54,809 bases of DNA, from the NCBI GenBank assembly GCA_016185625.1, contig JACPND010000018.1:1-54809 (forward strand). Direction: 5' to 3'. The notes under the pieces were generated by a model. The model did no database searches, had not been told where the DNA came from, and worked only from the letters and a program-made list of their open reading frames with translations. Source of the stretch: Candidatus Woesearchaeota archaeon (GTDB lineage: Archaea; Nanobdellota; Nanobdellia; Woesearchaeales; GW2011-AR9). The translations under genes and the position numbers were made by a program. Below are positions 9,183 through 16,921 of this stretch, piece after piece (the first letter of the stretch is position 1; the number at the start of each line of letters is the position of its first letter).

Positions 9183-10379
9183 ATGCAAAAAATAGTGCTG
9201 AAGAATGGACTGACAGTCTTATTTGAGCGCAAGCCAGGAAAAGCGGTCGTTATCCAGGTATTGGTAAAAGCAGGCAGCAATCATGAGCAGCCCCACGAAC
9301 GGGGCATTACTCATTTCATCGAACATATGATCTTTGAGGGCACGTCAAAACGGCCCACCAACCAGCAGATCTCCAATGAGATCGAAAAGATAGGCGGTGA
9401 TTTTAATGCCTACACTACCAACGAGCGAACCTGCGTGTATGTAAAAGTGCTGGCAAAGCATTTCTCCAGAGCGATGGATGTGCTTTCGGATGTGTTGGCC
9501 AACTCTTTGTTCCGGGAGGAAGATATCCGCAAAGAAAAGAACGTCGTGCTCAATGAAATTGATCTGGTGAATGACGAGCCTAAGTTCTATCAATGGGTGG
9601 TGCTGCAGAAAACGCTCTTTCAGAAGCATCCCTGCCGATTCCCCACCTATGGAGATAAAAAAATCATCCGGAAATTAACCCAGCAGCAACTCGTAGATTA
9701 TTTTCAGCGCTGCTATGTTCCAAAAAACATGATCGTCTCTATTGTTGGCAATGTGGACTGGAGAAAAGAGATCCGAAAATTGATGCTGCGAAAAGGAAAA
9801 GCCTTGCCGCACCAGACTGTTCGCGAGCCAGGGTTGACGCGGAATGTGGTGGTGAAAGAAAAGCGAAATATTGCTACATCCTATGTGTCCTTGGGCTTTA
9901 AGACCGTACCGCGCATCCATCCTGACAGTTACCCACTGGAGGTCATTAACGGTATTTTGGGAAGAGGACAAAGCGGCACGATGTTTACCGAAATCAGGGG
10001 GAAAAGAGGTTTGGCGTACGATGTAGGCACACAGCATATTGCAGAGATTAGCTTCGGCTACTTTGCGGCCTATGCCAGCGTGGATGAAAAGAATGTGGAC
10101 AAAGTACGTGATTTGATGCTGGAAGAATTGCAGAAAATAAAAAGAGTGACGAAGAATCAGGTCAAAGAAGCGCAGGACTTTATTGAAGGGGATTATTATC
10201 TGAGTCTGGAAGAGCCGCAGAAAAATGCTGACCAGGTGTTATATTGGGAGCAGGTAAAAGATGCACAACTGCGGGAGGAATAGATCCGGCAGATAAAGAA
10301 AGTGACGGCGCAGGACGTCCGGCGAATAGCACAGAAGTATTTCACCAAGTATGTGATGGTCGTATTGGAAGGAAAGTGA
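9183..10379 (+). pseudogene. M16 family zinc peptidase interrupted by an in-frame TAG
   Basis: The N-terminal half has the inverted zinc motif HFIEH (GITHFIEHMIFEGT) and the distal Glu region ENVVLNE-like (KNVVLNEIDL), as in mitochondrial-processing-peptidase and PqqL-type enzymes. A TAG at 10281-10283 stops the frame, but the same frame continues for 31 more family-like residues (IRQIKKVTAQDVRRIAQKYF...) to a TGA at 10377. Other genes here end normally on TAG, so recoding to an amino acid is unlikely. The 366-residue product may still fold, lacking only a final helix and strand. A sequencing error is an alternative. Confidence 0.78.
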
Positions 10380-10422
10380 GGATGAGATTTGCCTTTTAAA
10401 GTCCTTACAGCATAGATACATT

Positions 10423-10490
10423 CATCTTTTCCTAATACGGCTTTTTACCCCGTATTTTATTAGGCCCAATAGCTTATTTCTTCCCGAATC
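10423..10490. repeat. 68-bp dispersed repeat P, copy B
   Basis: Second copy of the repeat at 485-552, with a better-formed palindrome (CTAATACGG...CCGTATTTTATTAG). It lies in the 357-bp gap after the M16 pseudogene. The 64-residue frame over it (10422-10616, containing CRCNGC) has no supporting start or context, so I do not call a gene; I see nothing else in the gap except a TATA-like gtttaaaag near 10706. Confidence 0.7.
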
Positions 10491-10736
10491 AAGTTTAATT
10501 TCTGCCGCTTCCGGCCGATGCCGCATTCGTTCAAAAGCGTCTGGCTCAACAAAAGTTGAACGACAGCCATTGCAGCGGCAGAGTTGTTTTGTTCCAACTA
10601 GATTATACCGCTTCACATTACTGAGGTATTACGGATCTGGCGCGGTCAAATTTGTATGTCAGAATGAAGGATATTATTAATAACTATTGCCAAGTACTAA
10701 ACAAAGTTTAAAAGTATTGTTTCGCTGAGTCTCAGT

Positions 10737-11159
10737 ATGGGATGGTTTTTCAAAAAAAAGGTAGTACCAAAAGTGCCGATGCCTCCAGCGATGGGGGAAT
10801 CAGCCTTGCGGCTTCCGCCCAAATTTTCAAGTGAAAGAGTCATCGAGCCGGAGAAAGTCAAGGCGGCAGCCGGTCTTCCTGTAGAAAGGGAGATTGCATC
10901 ACCAGAGCTGTCTCTGCCGATGCCTCCTACACCAGGGGGAGGAACGATTCCTGATTCTATTTACGTTAAAGTGGAAGTTTATCAGCAGATTTTAGGAGAA
11001 GTGGATTCTCTCCGCAAGCAGTTGGGTTTGCTCACAGAAGCGGGTAAGGTTCTGGAGACGTCAGAATACAATGAAGAAGCGAATTTTACCAGGCTGCGGC
11101 GCGCGATGAAGATGCTTCACGACGATTTGCTGAAAATCGATAAAGTATTATTCAAATGA
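10737..11159 (+). CDS. Small coiled-coil protein, paralogue A
   Basis: This 140-residue protein has a lysine/proline-rich N-terminal arm and a C-terminal helical part beginning SIYVKVEVYQQILGEVDSLR. That segment aligns with VFVKVEEYAHVLAIVKNIR of the next gene, so the two are paralogues. I recall this type of small helical protein as recurrent in DPANN genomes, with unknown function. It is the first gene of a tight three-gene operon with 3-bp and 1-bp gaps. There are no membrane segments or catalytic motifs. Confidence 0.75.
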   Translation: MGWFFKKKVVPKVPMPPAMGESALRLPPKFSSERVIEPEKVKAAAGLPVEREIASPELSLPMPPTPGGGTIPDSIYVKVEVYQQILGEVDSLRKQLGLLTEAGKVLETSEYNEEANFTRLRRAMKMLHDDLLKIDKVLFK

Positions 11160-11162
11160 GGG

Positions 11163-11396
11163 ATGACCATGGAACGAATGCCGGTATTTGTAAAAGTTGA
11201 AGAATATGCCCACGTTCTGGCGATTGTGAAGAACATTCGCAAGAAGCTGGAGGAAGCAAAAGTGACCTTGACCAGGATCAATGAGCTGAAGAACGAAGAA
11301 GACCATCAGCTGGAAGTCTGGCACAATAATGTTGCTGAGATTGAGAAGAAAATAGATTTTGTCGACCATAGCCTGAGTGAACCAGAGCAGTTTTAA
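11163..11396 (+). CDS. Small coiled-coil protein, paralogue B
   Basis: A 77-residue, almost entirely helical protein (VKVEEYAHVLAIVKNIRKKL, then a helix rich in E and K, ending in SLSEPEQF). It is homologous to the C-terminal half of the preceding gene. There are three nearby ATGs (11163, 11169, 11178) and the true start is uncertain; MPVFVKVEEY at 11178 would be the family-like start. Likely a structural or scaffold subunit that partners its paralogue, which is inference from co-location and coiled-coil composition. Confidence 0.75.
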   Translation: MTMERMPVFVKVEEYAHVLAIVKNIRKKLEEAKVTLTRINELKNEEDHQLEVWHNNVAEIEKKIDFVDHSLSEPEQF

Positions 11397-11397
11397 G

Positions 11398-11868
11398 ATG
11401 GCGAAGAAAAAAGCGGTGAAGAAAAAAGTAAGGGTCATAGTTACACCAGCTCTGCCAGCAAGGGAGCGGATGGTGCATTATACAGTAGCGCTTGCTGATC
11501 CCAAGATGGTCCGTAAGGATGTGCTGGAAGCGCTTCGGGAGATCATCATTTTCATGCAGGGATATGAGACCTTTCGCAAGATTCAGGAAGAGAAAGTAAC
11601 GACGTTCCAGCAGCTGCGAACCAAAATAAGGGAGTTAAATTCTTTGATTGAGAACCGGCTGAGGAAGCAGCTGCCGAAGGGTAAACTTAAGCCAGATGCA
11701 GCCAAGCAGGAGCATCCATCGATGCCGCATATGGAACAGCCAAGAGTAGAAAAAGAAGAATTGCCTGTGGCCGAAAAGGAAGAAGAAGGACAAGGGCCCT
11801 ACGAATTAGATGCCTTGGAGAAGCAGTTGCAGGACGTGGAGCAGCAGCTGAAGAATTTTGGGAGTTAA
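11398..11868 (+). CDS. Helical DPANN-type protein, third gene of operon
   Basis: The start at 11398 (MAKKKAVKKKVRV) is one base after the previous stop and removes 7 residues from the ORF-track version. The protein has a very basic N-terminus, a helical middle (DVLEALREIIIFMQGYETFR), and a long charged C-terminal coiled coil (EEEGQGPYELDALEKQLQDV). No enzyme motif is visible. Its close coupling with the two paralogous coiled-coil genes suggests a shared complex, possibly membrane- or DNA-associated. Function is unknown. Confidence 0.75.
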   Translation: MAKKKAVKKKVRVIVTPALPARERMVHYTVALADPKMVRKDVLEALREIIIFMQGYETFRKIQEEKVTTFQQLRTKIRELNSLIENRLRKQLPKGKLKPDAAKQEHPSMPHMEQPRVEKEELPVAEKEEEGQGPYELDALEKQLQDVEQQLKNFGS

Positions 11869-11871
11869 TTT

Positions 11872-11882
11872 TATAAAAGAAC
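11872..11882 (+). promoter_or_regulatory. TATA box of tRNA-Leu
   Basis: The sequence ttttataaaag lies about 22-30 bp before the mature tRNA 5' end, as expected for an archaeal promoter with a very short leader. Confidence 0.6.
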
Positions 11883-11902
11883 AGTTACTTTTTCTTTTCG
11901 AT

Positions 11903-12058
11903 GTGGGCGTGCCGGAGTGGCCAATGTGCTGTTGCACGGCTTAACGGGATAGACTCAAGGTACGGGGATGATGAGTGCTCGGTGGAGTGCTATGACTAAA
12001 CCCATATAAGTCATCTATTGGCTTAGTGCCTACGCAGGTTCGAATCCTGCCGCCCACA
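11903..12058 (+). tRNA. tRNA-Leu(CAA) with intron and enlarged D-loop
   Basis: The acceptor stem GTGGGCG (11903-11909) pairs with CGCCCAC (12051-12057), with discriminator A. The T-arm is GCAGG-TTCGAAT-CCTGC. A class II variable arm (GGCTTAGTGCC) identifies Leu. Anticodon stem ATAGA (11949-11953) pairs with TCTAT (12014-12018) once a 53-nt intron (about 11960-12012, after position 37) is removed, leaving anticodon CAA. The D-stem CCG/CGG then encloses a 30-nt loop with its own hairpin (GTGC-TGTT-GCAC). Removing about 20 nt would give the ordinary loop AGTGGTTAA, suggesting a second, non-canonical intron. CCA is not encoded. Confidence 0.92.
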
Positions 12059-12076
12059 TTTATTATGTTTAATAGG

Positions 12077-12148
12077 GGCTGATCGTGGCAAACTGCCCTT
12101 ATGCGCGGTGACTACACCTACTTTTCCGTTGCTTGGAAAAGGGTGGGA
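12077..12148 (+). other. Structured non-coding stretch after tRNA-Leu
   Basis: Three consecutive hairpins can be drawn: GGGC...GCCC (12078-12100), GGTG-ACTA-CACC (12109-12120), and CCTACTTTTCC...GGAAAAGGGTGG (12119-12148, sharing two bases with the second). The last could be a terminator or operator for the next gene. A small guide RNA is possible, but no box C/D or clear H/ACA signature is convincing. Confidence 0.3.
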
Positions 12149-12197
12149 AACTCATACAAAATAAAAACTGTGTATCTCAATAAATAGGTGGTGTACC

Positions 12198-12530
12198 ATG
12201 AAATGTGATGAATGTGGAAAAGGCATGTTACGTGAAAGTAAAGTAGATTATATCCTGCTGGGACAAAATTTAGGTAAATTTGATGCTTTAGTATGCGACC
12301 ATTGCCAAGAAACCATTTTTCTAGGTGAAACTTTAGATCTTATTGAACAAAAAGCAAAAGAGAAAGACCTCTGGGGCATTGCGGCAAAAACGCGCATCGG
12401 AACTTCGGGAAATGCTCTGGATGTGAAGTTACCAAAGCAAATCGTGAATTTCTTGCATCTGAAGAAAGGGCAGGAAGTGTTGATCGAACCTATCGATCAG
12501 AAAAAATTCCAGGTGGCCATCATGGGGTGA
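12198..12530 (+). CDS. Zinc-finger protein with AbrB/MazE-like domain
   Basis: The N-terminal YgiT-type zinc finger shows MKCDECGKG...ALVCDHCQE, two CxxC pairs. The C-terminal 45 residues (SGNALDVKLPKQIVNFLHLKKGQ, EVLIEP) match the swapped-hairpin AbrB/SpoVT fold of MazE-type antitoxins. This architecture usually acts as a DNA-binding antitoxin or regulator. The expected toxin partner is not adjacent: the next 290 bp hold only a PP-loop gene remnant. A ribosome binding site (aggtggtgt) precedes the ATG. Confidence 0.8.
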   Translation: MKCDECGKGMLRESKVDYILLGQNLGKFDALVCDHCQETIFLGETLDLIEQKAKEKDLWGIAAKTRIGTSGNALDVKLPKQIVNFLHLKKGQEVLIEPIDQKKFQVAIMG

Positions 12531-12568
12531 AAGCCCGACCGTCCGCATTTTTTAAAAAAAATTACCTC

Positions 12569-12652
12569 CTGAAAGCCGCAATACTTTGGACTGGCGGAAA
12601 AGATTCCTACTTAGCGTTAATGTATGCTCAAAGACAGCATAATGGGGATTAG
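12569..12652 (+). pseudogene. N-terminal remnant of a PP-loop ATPase (Dph6-like)
   Basis: An in-frame stretch reads LKAAILWTGGKDSYLALMYAQR before a stop, which is the N-terminal PP-loop of diphthine-ammonia-ligase-like or adenine-hydrolase-type ATPases. Only about 27 codons survive and there is no good start codon. A complete Dph6-like domain exists elsewhere in the window, fused to asparagine synthetase (30039-32174), so this may be a relic of a separate copy. Confidence 0.55.
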
Positions 12653-12785
12653 GAAGAACGTCTCTTCAAAAAAAATGTGCAGGTTCATAATCAGTTTAGA
12701 CTTTTAACTTTAATATATTCAGTTCTGGTTCCTAAGAATAGGTTAATCTTTATCCTGACTACCAGAAATTTGAATACTCCAACAC

Positions 12786-12794
12786 CTTTTTAAA
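12786..12794 (+). promoter_or_regulatory. TATA box of the RNase J gene
   Basis: TTTTTAAAT lies about 23-31 bp before the ATG at 12817, so the mRNA is probably leaderless; no ribosome binding site precedes the ATG. Confidence 0.55.
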
Positions 12795-12816
12795 TCATGA
12801 CCCTTTTCTTTCCCCC

Positions 12817-14154
12817 ATGCCTATCGAAATCTGCACCATCGGTGGATATTCTTCCACCAGCGGGAATTCTACCGCTATTAAAGTCGGTGAGGAAGTGGTC
12901 GTCTTGGACATGGGACTGCACATGGAGAATTATACTCGATATACTGAAGATGAGGATGTAAGCGCCTTGCAGTATGACGAATTGCTGAAAGTCAAAGCCG
13001 TTCCTGATTATCGCTTCATTTCCGACTGGAAGAGCAAAGTTATCGGCATTGTGCCAAGCCATGGCCATCTGGACCATGCCGGAGCGGTTCCTTTTTGTGC
13101 GTCGCAGTTTCCCAAAGCGCCCATCGTCTGCACTCCGTATACCACAGAAGTCCTAAAGAGCATTCTTGCCGACGATAGAATTCATCTGCCCAATAAAATC
13201 GTGTCCGTAAATCTCAATTCTTCATACAAGCTGTCTAAAAATATCAAGGTGGAATTCATCTACGTCACCCATTCTATCCCTCACGCCTCTCTGGTGGTGC
13301 TGCACACGCCGCAGGGTAAAATCGTCTATGCCAATGATTACAAGTTTGATAAAAGTCCCACGCTGGGGCAGCCGCCTAATTTTGAGCGCTTGAAGCAGCT
13401 GGGCAAAGAAGGGGTAGCCGTCATGATTGTTGAATGCCTGTATGCCCATGAACACAAAAAAACGCCGTCTGAATCGGTGGCCAAAGAAATGCTCAAGGAT
13501 GTGATGCTCGGTGTACATACCGAAGGCAAAGGCATGATCGTGACGACGTTTTCATCCCATTTGGCCCGATTAAAAAGCATCATCGAATTAGGCAGGAAAT
13601 TGCACCGCGAGGTCATTTTTCTCGGCAGATCCCTCGCCAAGTACGTCGAAGCGGGCGAAAAGATCCAATTGATAAATTTCCAAGGCGACATTACCTTAGA
13701 GAAGCATCGCGACAAAGTGGAAAAAGCCTTGCGCCGGGTGATGAAGACGGGAAAAGAGAAGTATCTGCTCGTGGTAACTGGCCATCAGGGCGAGCCAAAA
13801 GCCTTATTATCCAGATTGGCACGTCGGGAATTACCCTGGGAGTTTGACAAAGGCGATGTGGTTATCTTTAGCTGCTCAATCATTCCAGTGGAATTGAATC
13901 GCCTGAATAGGGAGAAATTAGAACACGAGCTGACGGCGCAGGGAGTGCGCATTTTTCGGGACATTCACGTCTCGGGACACGCTTCGCGCGAGGACCATCG
14001 CGATCTTATAGAATTTCTCCAGCCAGGGCACATTATTCCGGGGCATGCCGCCTCCGAAAAGCAGAGTTTTATCGCTTCTTTAGCGGAAGAGATGGGTTTT
14101 AAGTCAAAAAAGCAGATACATCTGATGGAAGATGGAAAAAGGCTAGTTTTGTGA
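12817..14154 (+). CDS. RNase J family beta-CASP ribonuclease
   Basis: A metallo-beta-lactamase fold nuclease that degrades RNA from the 5' end. Motifs are in order: the zinc signature SHGHLDHAG (about residues 76-84), the beta-CASP part with GRSLAKYVEAGEK and TGHQGEP, HVSGHASREDH, and the final PGHAASEKQ. At 445 residues it is the archaeal aRNase J length and lacks the long bacterial C-terminal domain. It is cytoplasmic and monocistronic, with a leaderless start. Its stop overlaps the convergent gene at 14143 by 12 bp. Confidence 0.93.
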   Translation: MPIEICTIGGYSSTSGNSTAIKVGEEVVVLDMGLHMENYTRYTEDEDVSALQYDELLKVKAVPDYRFISDWKSKVIGIVPSHGHLDHAGAVPFCASQFPKAPIVCTPYTTEVLKSILADDRIHLPNKIVSVNLNSSYKLSKNIKVEFIYVTHSIPHASLVVLHTPQGKIVYANDYKFDKSPTLGQPPNFERLKQLGKEGVAVMIVECLYAHEHKKTPSESVAKEMLKDVMLGVHTEGKGMIVTTFSSHLARLKSIIELGRKLHREVIFLGRSLAKYVEAGEKIQLINFQGDITLEKHRDKVEKALRRVMKTGKEKYLLVVTGHQGEPKALLSRLARRELPWEFDKGDVVIFSCSIIPVELNRLNREKLEHELTAQGVRIFRDIHVSGHASREDHRDLIEFLQPGHIIPGHAASEKQSFIASLAEEMGFKSKKQIHLMEDGKRLVL

Positions 14155-14550
14155 CTGTTCTTGACAATATTTTTTAACGTCGGAAAAGATCCCTCGTGTT
14201 TCCAAAATCCTGGCAAATGTTTCCCGACCGAGATAAAGTCCCGGTCTTTTGGTCAGGATTCGGCCCGAAGAATGAGATTGTAAGTCGTCACGAAGAACAT
14301 TCAAGACTTTGACCCCAGCCAATTCTAGTACAGCAATACAATCCTCAAGGCTGTAATATACTCCCGTTTCTTCTATCGGCAACGGTTTTCGAGCTTTTGT
14401 CCTGATAGCTACTGGCTGGAATGCTTCATAATTTTTGGCCAAATAGTCATAGAGTATTTTTCTTGCCGAAAATGTTCTTTGCCTTTGAGATGAGGAAGAT
14501 GAGCCCTCAGGCAGATTAAACGAGGAACCATAGGTGAAGCCAACATCCAT
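14143..14550 (-). CDS. Hypothetical protein, 135 aa, possibly 5'-truncated
   Basis: Family not recognised. The C-terminal half looks folded (VYYSLEDCIAVLELAGVKVL, and LGRETFARILETRGIFSDVK), while the N-terminus has a polyserine stretch. The ORF track starts at a TTG at 14628 that lies inside inverted-repeat element E5. I prefer the ATG at 14550, preceded by caggt. Protein-like sequence continues upstream to the repeat, so E5 may have cut off the original start. Confidence 0.5.
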   Translation of the reverse strand: MDVGFTYGSSFNLPEGSSSSSQRQRTFSARKILYDYLAKNYEAFQPVAIRTKARKPLPIEETGVYYSLEDCIAVLELAGVKVLNVLRDDLQSHSSGRILTKRPGLYLGRETFARILETRGIFSDVKKYCQEQSQN

Positions 14551-14601
14551 GAATACCTGCAGATGATTGCCTCTTTTTAAAGCTTGCGAAGCATGGTGCC
14601 G

Positions 14602-14693
14602 TTGAAAAGTTCTGTAGCCGCTCGCCAAGTCGCTTTCTTACGAACATCTTTCGCTGCTCTGTGCTCGCACTATCTGACGGCAGAACTTTTCAA
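14602..14693. repeat. Inverted-repeat element E5
   Basis: TTGAAAAGTTCTG (14602-14614) is repeated inverted as CAGAACTTTTCAA (14681-14693), enclosing about 66 bp that include gccgctcgccaag. It is shorter than E1-E4 and related to them only loosely. It covers the 5' end of the gene at 14143-14550. Confidence 0.6.
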
Positions 14694-14846
14694 TATGGCT
14701 GATAGCAGGTAAGAGAGTATATGTGCTAAATAACCGAACATTCTAGCTAATCTTTTTTATTTCTTTTCTTATTTCCATTCTTTTTATACCCTAGTCACAC
14801 TGATAGCCAAAAACGTGCTGTATAAAACTAGGGCAAACTCAGGTGA

Positions 14847-14993
14847 TCACTGTTCTAATCTTCCTATCGACTTCTTGGTGATTATTATACTGCAGCTGTG
14901 ATGTTCGTCGCAGAATTTCTCGCACTGCTCTGCTGCTTTCTTGTCTGAGTAGAGGAAATTGCAGTGTTCGCAAAGATAAAGTGTTTTGACCAT
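14847..14993 (-). CDS. Small cysteine-rich zinc-binding protein, 48 aa
   Basis: The start at 14993 (MVKTLYLCEHC) is much shorter than the ORF-track frame, whose first 77 codons are antisense to the neighbouring gene. The pattern CEHC...CEKFC, followed by a DEHHSC motif, suggests a metal-binding knuckle. It lies 31 bp after the stop of the thioredoxin-like gene on the same strand, so it is probably cotranscribed and may act in metal or thiol handling, which is inference. Confidence 0.6.
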   Translation of the reverse strand: MVKTLYLCEHCNFLYSDKKAAEQCEKFCDEHHSCSIIITKKSIGRLEQ

Positions 14994-15024
14994 TAGTTTG
15001 GCTTTTAACCCTAGCGGATTACTT

Positions 15025-15465
15025 TTACCCAATCGCGCAACCCGTAATCGCGCCCAGTGTCTCAAAGCTCTGCACTTTTTCATGCCATTGGCCATTGATA
15101 ACCCAAGTGGGGCGAGTGCGAATGCCGGAAAGCTGGCTTTCGTCTTTGTAATTGACGTACTTAAACGATTTTCCGAACATATTGGCTTGACCCTGCGTAT
15201 ATTGGCACCATTTAATTGCACCATACATTACCGCACCTTTATCAGTAAGGCATTTGGCAAAATCATCATATGAGCCGGGCGTAAGGAAATAATAACCAGC
15301 GTAACCAACTCCTCCGATAACAACGATGAGGCTGATTAACACCGCAAGAAGCCAAGTGCGTTTTTTCTTTTTAGCTTGCTGCTCCGCATGCTGCTGGAAC
15401 TGCTGCTCGCGCTGCTGCTGGTATTGCTGTTGCTGTTCCTGATGTTTTTGCTGGTTAAATTGCAT
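15025..15465 (-). CDS. Membrane-anchored thioredoxin-like protein
   Basis: The first 35 residues are glutamine-rich and cytoplasmic, followed by one transmembrane helix (TWLLAVLISLIVVIGGVGYAG) and an extracytoplasmic thioredoxin-like domain (KGAVMYGAIKWCQYTQGQANMFG then RTRPTWVINGQ with the cis-Pro). The active site has WCQYT in place of CxxC, so only one active-site Cys is present, with a second Cys near the C-terminus (ITGC). It resembles the thioredoxin domain fused to VKOR enzymes. A role as thiol isomerase or chaperone is inferred. Confidence 0.8.
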   Translation of the reverse strand: MQFNQQKHQEQQQQYQQQREQQFQQHAEQQAKKKKRTWLLAVLISLIVVIGGVGYAGYYFLTPGSYDDFAKCLTDKGAVMYGAIKWCQYTQGQANMFGKSFKYVNYKDESQLSGIRTRPTWVINGQWHEKVQSFETLGAITGCAIG

Positions 15466-15477
15466 GTTTAACGTTGC

Positions 15478-15621
15478 CTAACCGCAGCCGCCGCCGATCG
15501 GTCCGCTTGGCGGAGGAGCACTATAGCCGCCGGTTGTTCCACAGCCGGCTATCACCAGAACAGCCAGCATTAACACGACCATCAAAATTTGGTACTTATG
15601 GGTTATAATCCAGTTTTTCAT
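15478..15621 (-). CDS. Small lipoprotein, 47 aa
   Basis: Too short for the ORF track. The sequence begins MKNWIITHKYQILMVVLMLA and reaches a lipobox-like VIAGC, followed by a Gly/Pro/Ser tail ending GGGCG. The ATG is preceded by a ribosome binding site (gaggtgcgtc). It is 12 bp upstream of the thioredoxin-like gene on the same strand, so both probably act at the outer face of the membrane. The mature peptide is only about 21 residues with two cysteines. Confidence 0.7.
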   Translation of the reverse strand: MKNWIITHKYQILMVVLMLAVLVIAGCGTTGGYSAPPPSGPIGGGCG

Positions 15622-15741
15622 GACGCACCTCGAAATGTTTTAGGTATTGGAAGTGGCAGTGGTATATTAATTTTATGACTTTCCCCATTCTTTCCCTATT
15701 TTTGGAAATAGTTTTTAAATGAGAATAAAAATAAGAGACTT

Positions 15742-16479
15742 ATGAAAGAACCCTGTGACACCTGCGATCGAACACCTGTCCCGCAAAGAATACAAGAATT
15801 TGTTTCAGATAGAGCCAAATTCCATCTCGAATGGCAGATGCTGCAGTATATGGGATTGACCTTCCTCCTGCTTTTACTTCTGGCAGCCGTTCTCTATGTA
15901 GCCGTATGGAAAGACCTGCCGAGGTTCTGGACGAAACAGGGCATCTGGATACTTTATCTCATTATCACTGTTGTCTTTACTGGCGGAGCGATCTGGCATC
16001 TGAAAGCCTACCGCGCGAAGATTGATTCCATGACCGGCATGATGATCGGGATGACTGTCGGCATGCAGACGGGCATGATGTTGAGCGTGATTATCGGCTC
16101 GACCAATGGGATGTTCATGGGCGGCTTGTTGGGAATGGTATTTGCCGTGGCGATGGGCGTCTATACTGGGAAATGTTGTGGGATCATGGGCATTCTACAG
16201 GGAGCGATGGCTGGCGTGATGGGCGGCACGATGGGCCCGATGATTGCCTTGATGATGCGAAATGATCATATTTTGTGGTTCATGCCGCCGTTTATGATTA
16301 TCAATGTGCTTATTTTATTGGGAATGTCCTACATGTTATATGAAGAAGTGGTGGAGAAAACGGAAAAGATAGAAAAAACGCCGATGGATTTTGGGACTTT
16401 TTTTTCATATTGTTTGATCGTCACGATAGTGTTTGGACTCGTGATTTCATTTGGCTACAAATCGGCCTTTGTGGCTTAG
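15742..16479 (+). CDS. Met/Gly-rich polytopic membrane protein
   Basis: The 245-residue protein starts MKEPCDTCDRTP and has about six membrane segments. The middle is exceptionally rich in methionine and glycine (MTGMMIGMTVGMQTGMMLS, GGTMGPMIALMM). Methionine-rich membrane segments are typical of copper/silver handling, and the gene is followed 9 bp later by a cupredoxin gene. I do not know a named function. It heads an operon that runs to about 18.2 kb. Confidence 0.7.
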   Translation: MKEPCDTCDRTPVPQRIQEFVSDRAKFHLEWQMLQYMGLTFLLLLLLAAVLYVAVWKDLPRFWTKQGIWILYLIITVVFTGGAIWHLKAYRAKIDSMTGMMIGMTVGMQTGMMLSVIIGSTNGMFMGGLLGMVFAVAMGVYTGKCCGIMGILQGAMAGVMGGTMGPMIALMMRNDHILWFMPPFMIINVLILLGMSYMLYEEVVEKTEKIEKTPMDFGTFFSYCLIVTIVFGLVISFGYKSAFVA

Positions 16480-16488
16480 GAGGGAAAC

Positions 16489-16920
16489 ATGAACAAAATT
16501 AAGATTATGGGAGTGGTAGTGGTCATTGGTATTTTGGCCTTTGCTGGATGGAGTTGGCTGTCACAGGATAAGCAGCAGGCCTTCGATCGGGAAAAAATTC
16601 TTGCGGCGTCGAATGCCGCAGCAGTAGTGCAATTGCCGGAAGATTATGATACTGAAGACGTACAGGTACGGCATTTGAGCTGGGGAAAATTAAATTATTA
16701 TCCGGAGATGATTACCGTGAAGGCAGGGAAGAAAGTGCAATTGGTGGGAGATTTAGAACGATTGCAGGGCTGTTTCAGGTCATTGACGATTCCAGATCTA
16801 AAGGTGAATGGGCAATTCGCTGAAGGAAAAGAAACAGTTGAATTCACGCCGACGCAGAAAGGAACGTTTGGCTTCGGCTGCTCGATGGGAATGGGGAATG
16901 GAAGGCTGGTGGTGGGATAA
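16489..16920 (+). CDS. Membrane-anchored cupredoxin-domain protein
   Basis: One N-terminal membrane segment (IMGVVVVIGILAFAGWSWL) leads to a beta-rich domain. It has the cupredoxin strand pattern (YPEMITVKAGKKVQLVGDL) and a C-terminal Cys-Met loop (FGFGCSMGMGNGRLVV) plus a second Cys (LQGCFRS). Such domains bind copper or act as metal-chaperone sensors. The ribosome binding site aggaggg precedes the ATG. It belongs with the surrounding metal-homeostasis genes. Confidence 0.8.
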   Translation: MNKIKIMGVVVVIGILAFAGWSWLSQDKQQAFDREKILAASNAAAVVQLPEDYDTEDVQVRHLSWGKLNYYPEMITVKAGKKVQLVGDLERLQGCFRSLTIPDLKVNGQFAEGKETVEFTPTQKGTFGFGCSMGMGNGRLVVG

Positions 16921-16921
16921 G

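Noticed and set aside
10281-10283. TAG as a pyrrolysine codon
   Set aside because: Genes such as herA, tmk and the MscS gene end on TAG with no sensible readthrough, and no pyl genes are in the window.
11967-12012. Box C/D guide RNA within the tRNA-Leu intron (atgatga resembles box C)
   Set aside because: No CTGA box D follows at proper spacing, so the resemblance is probably chance.
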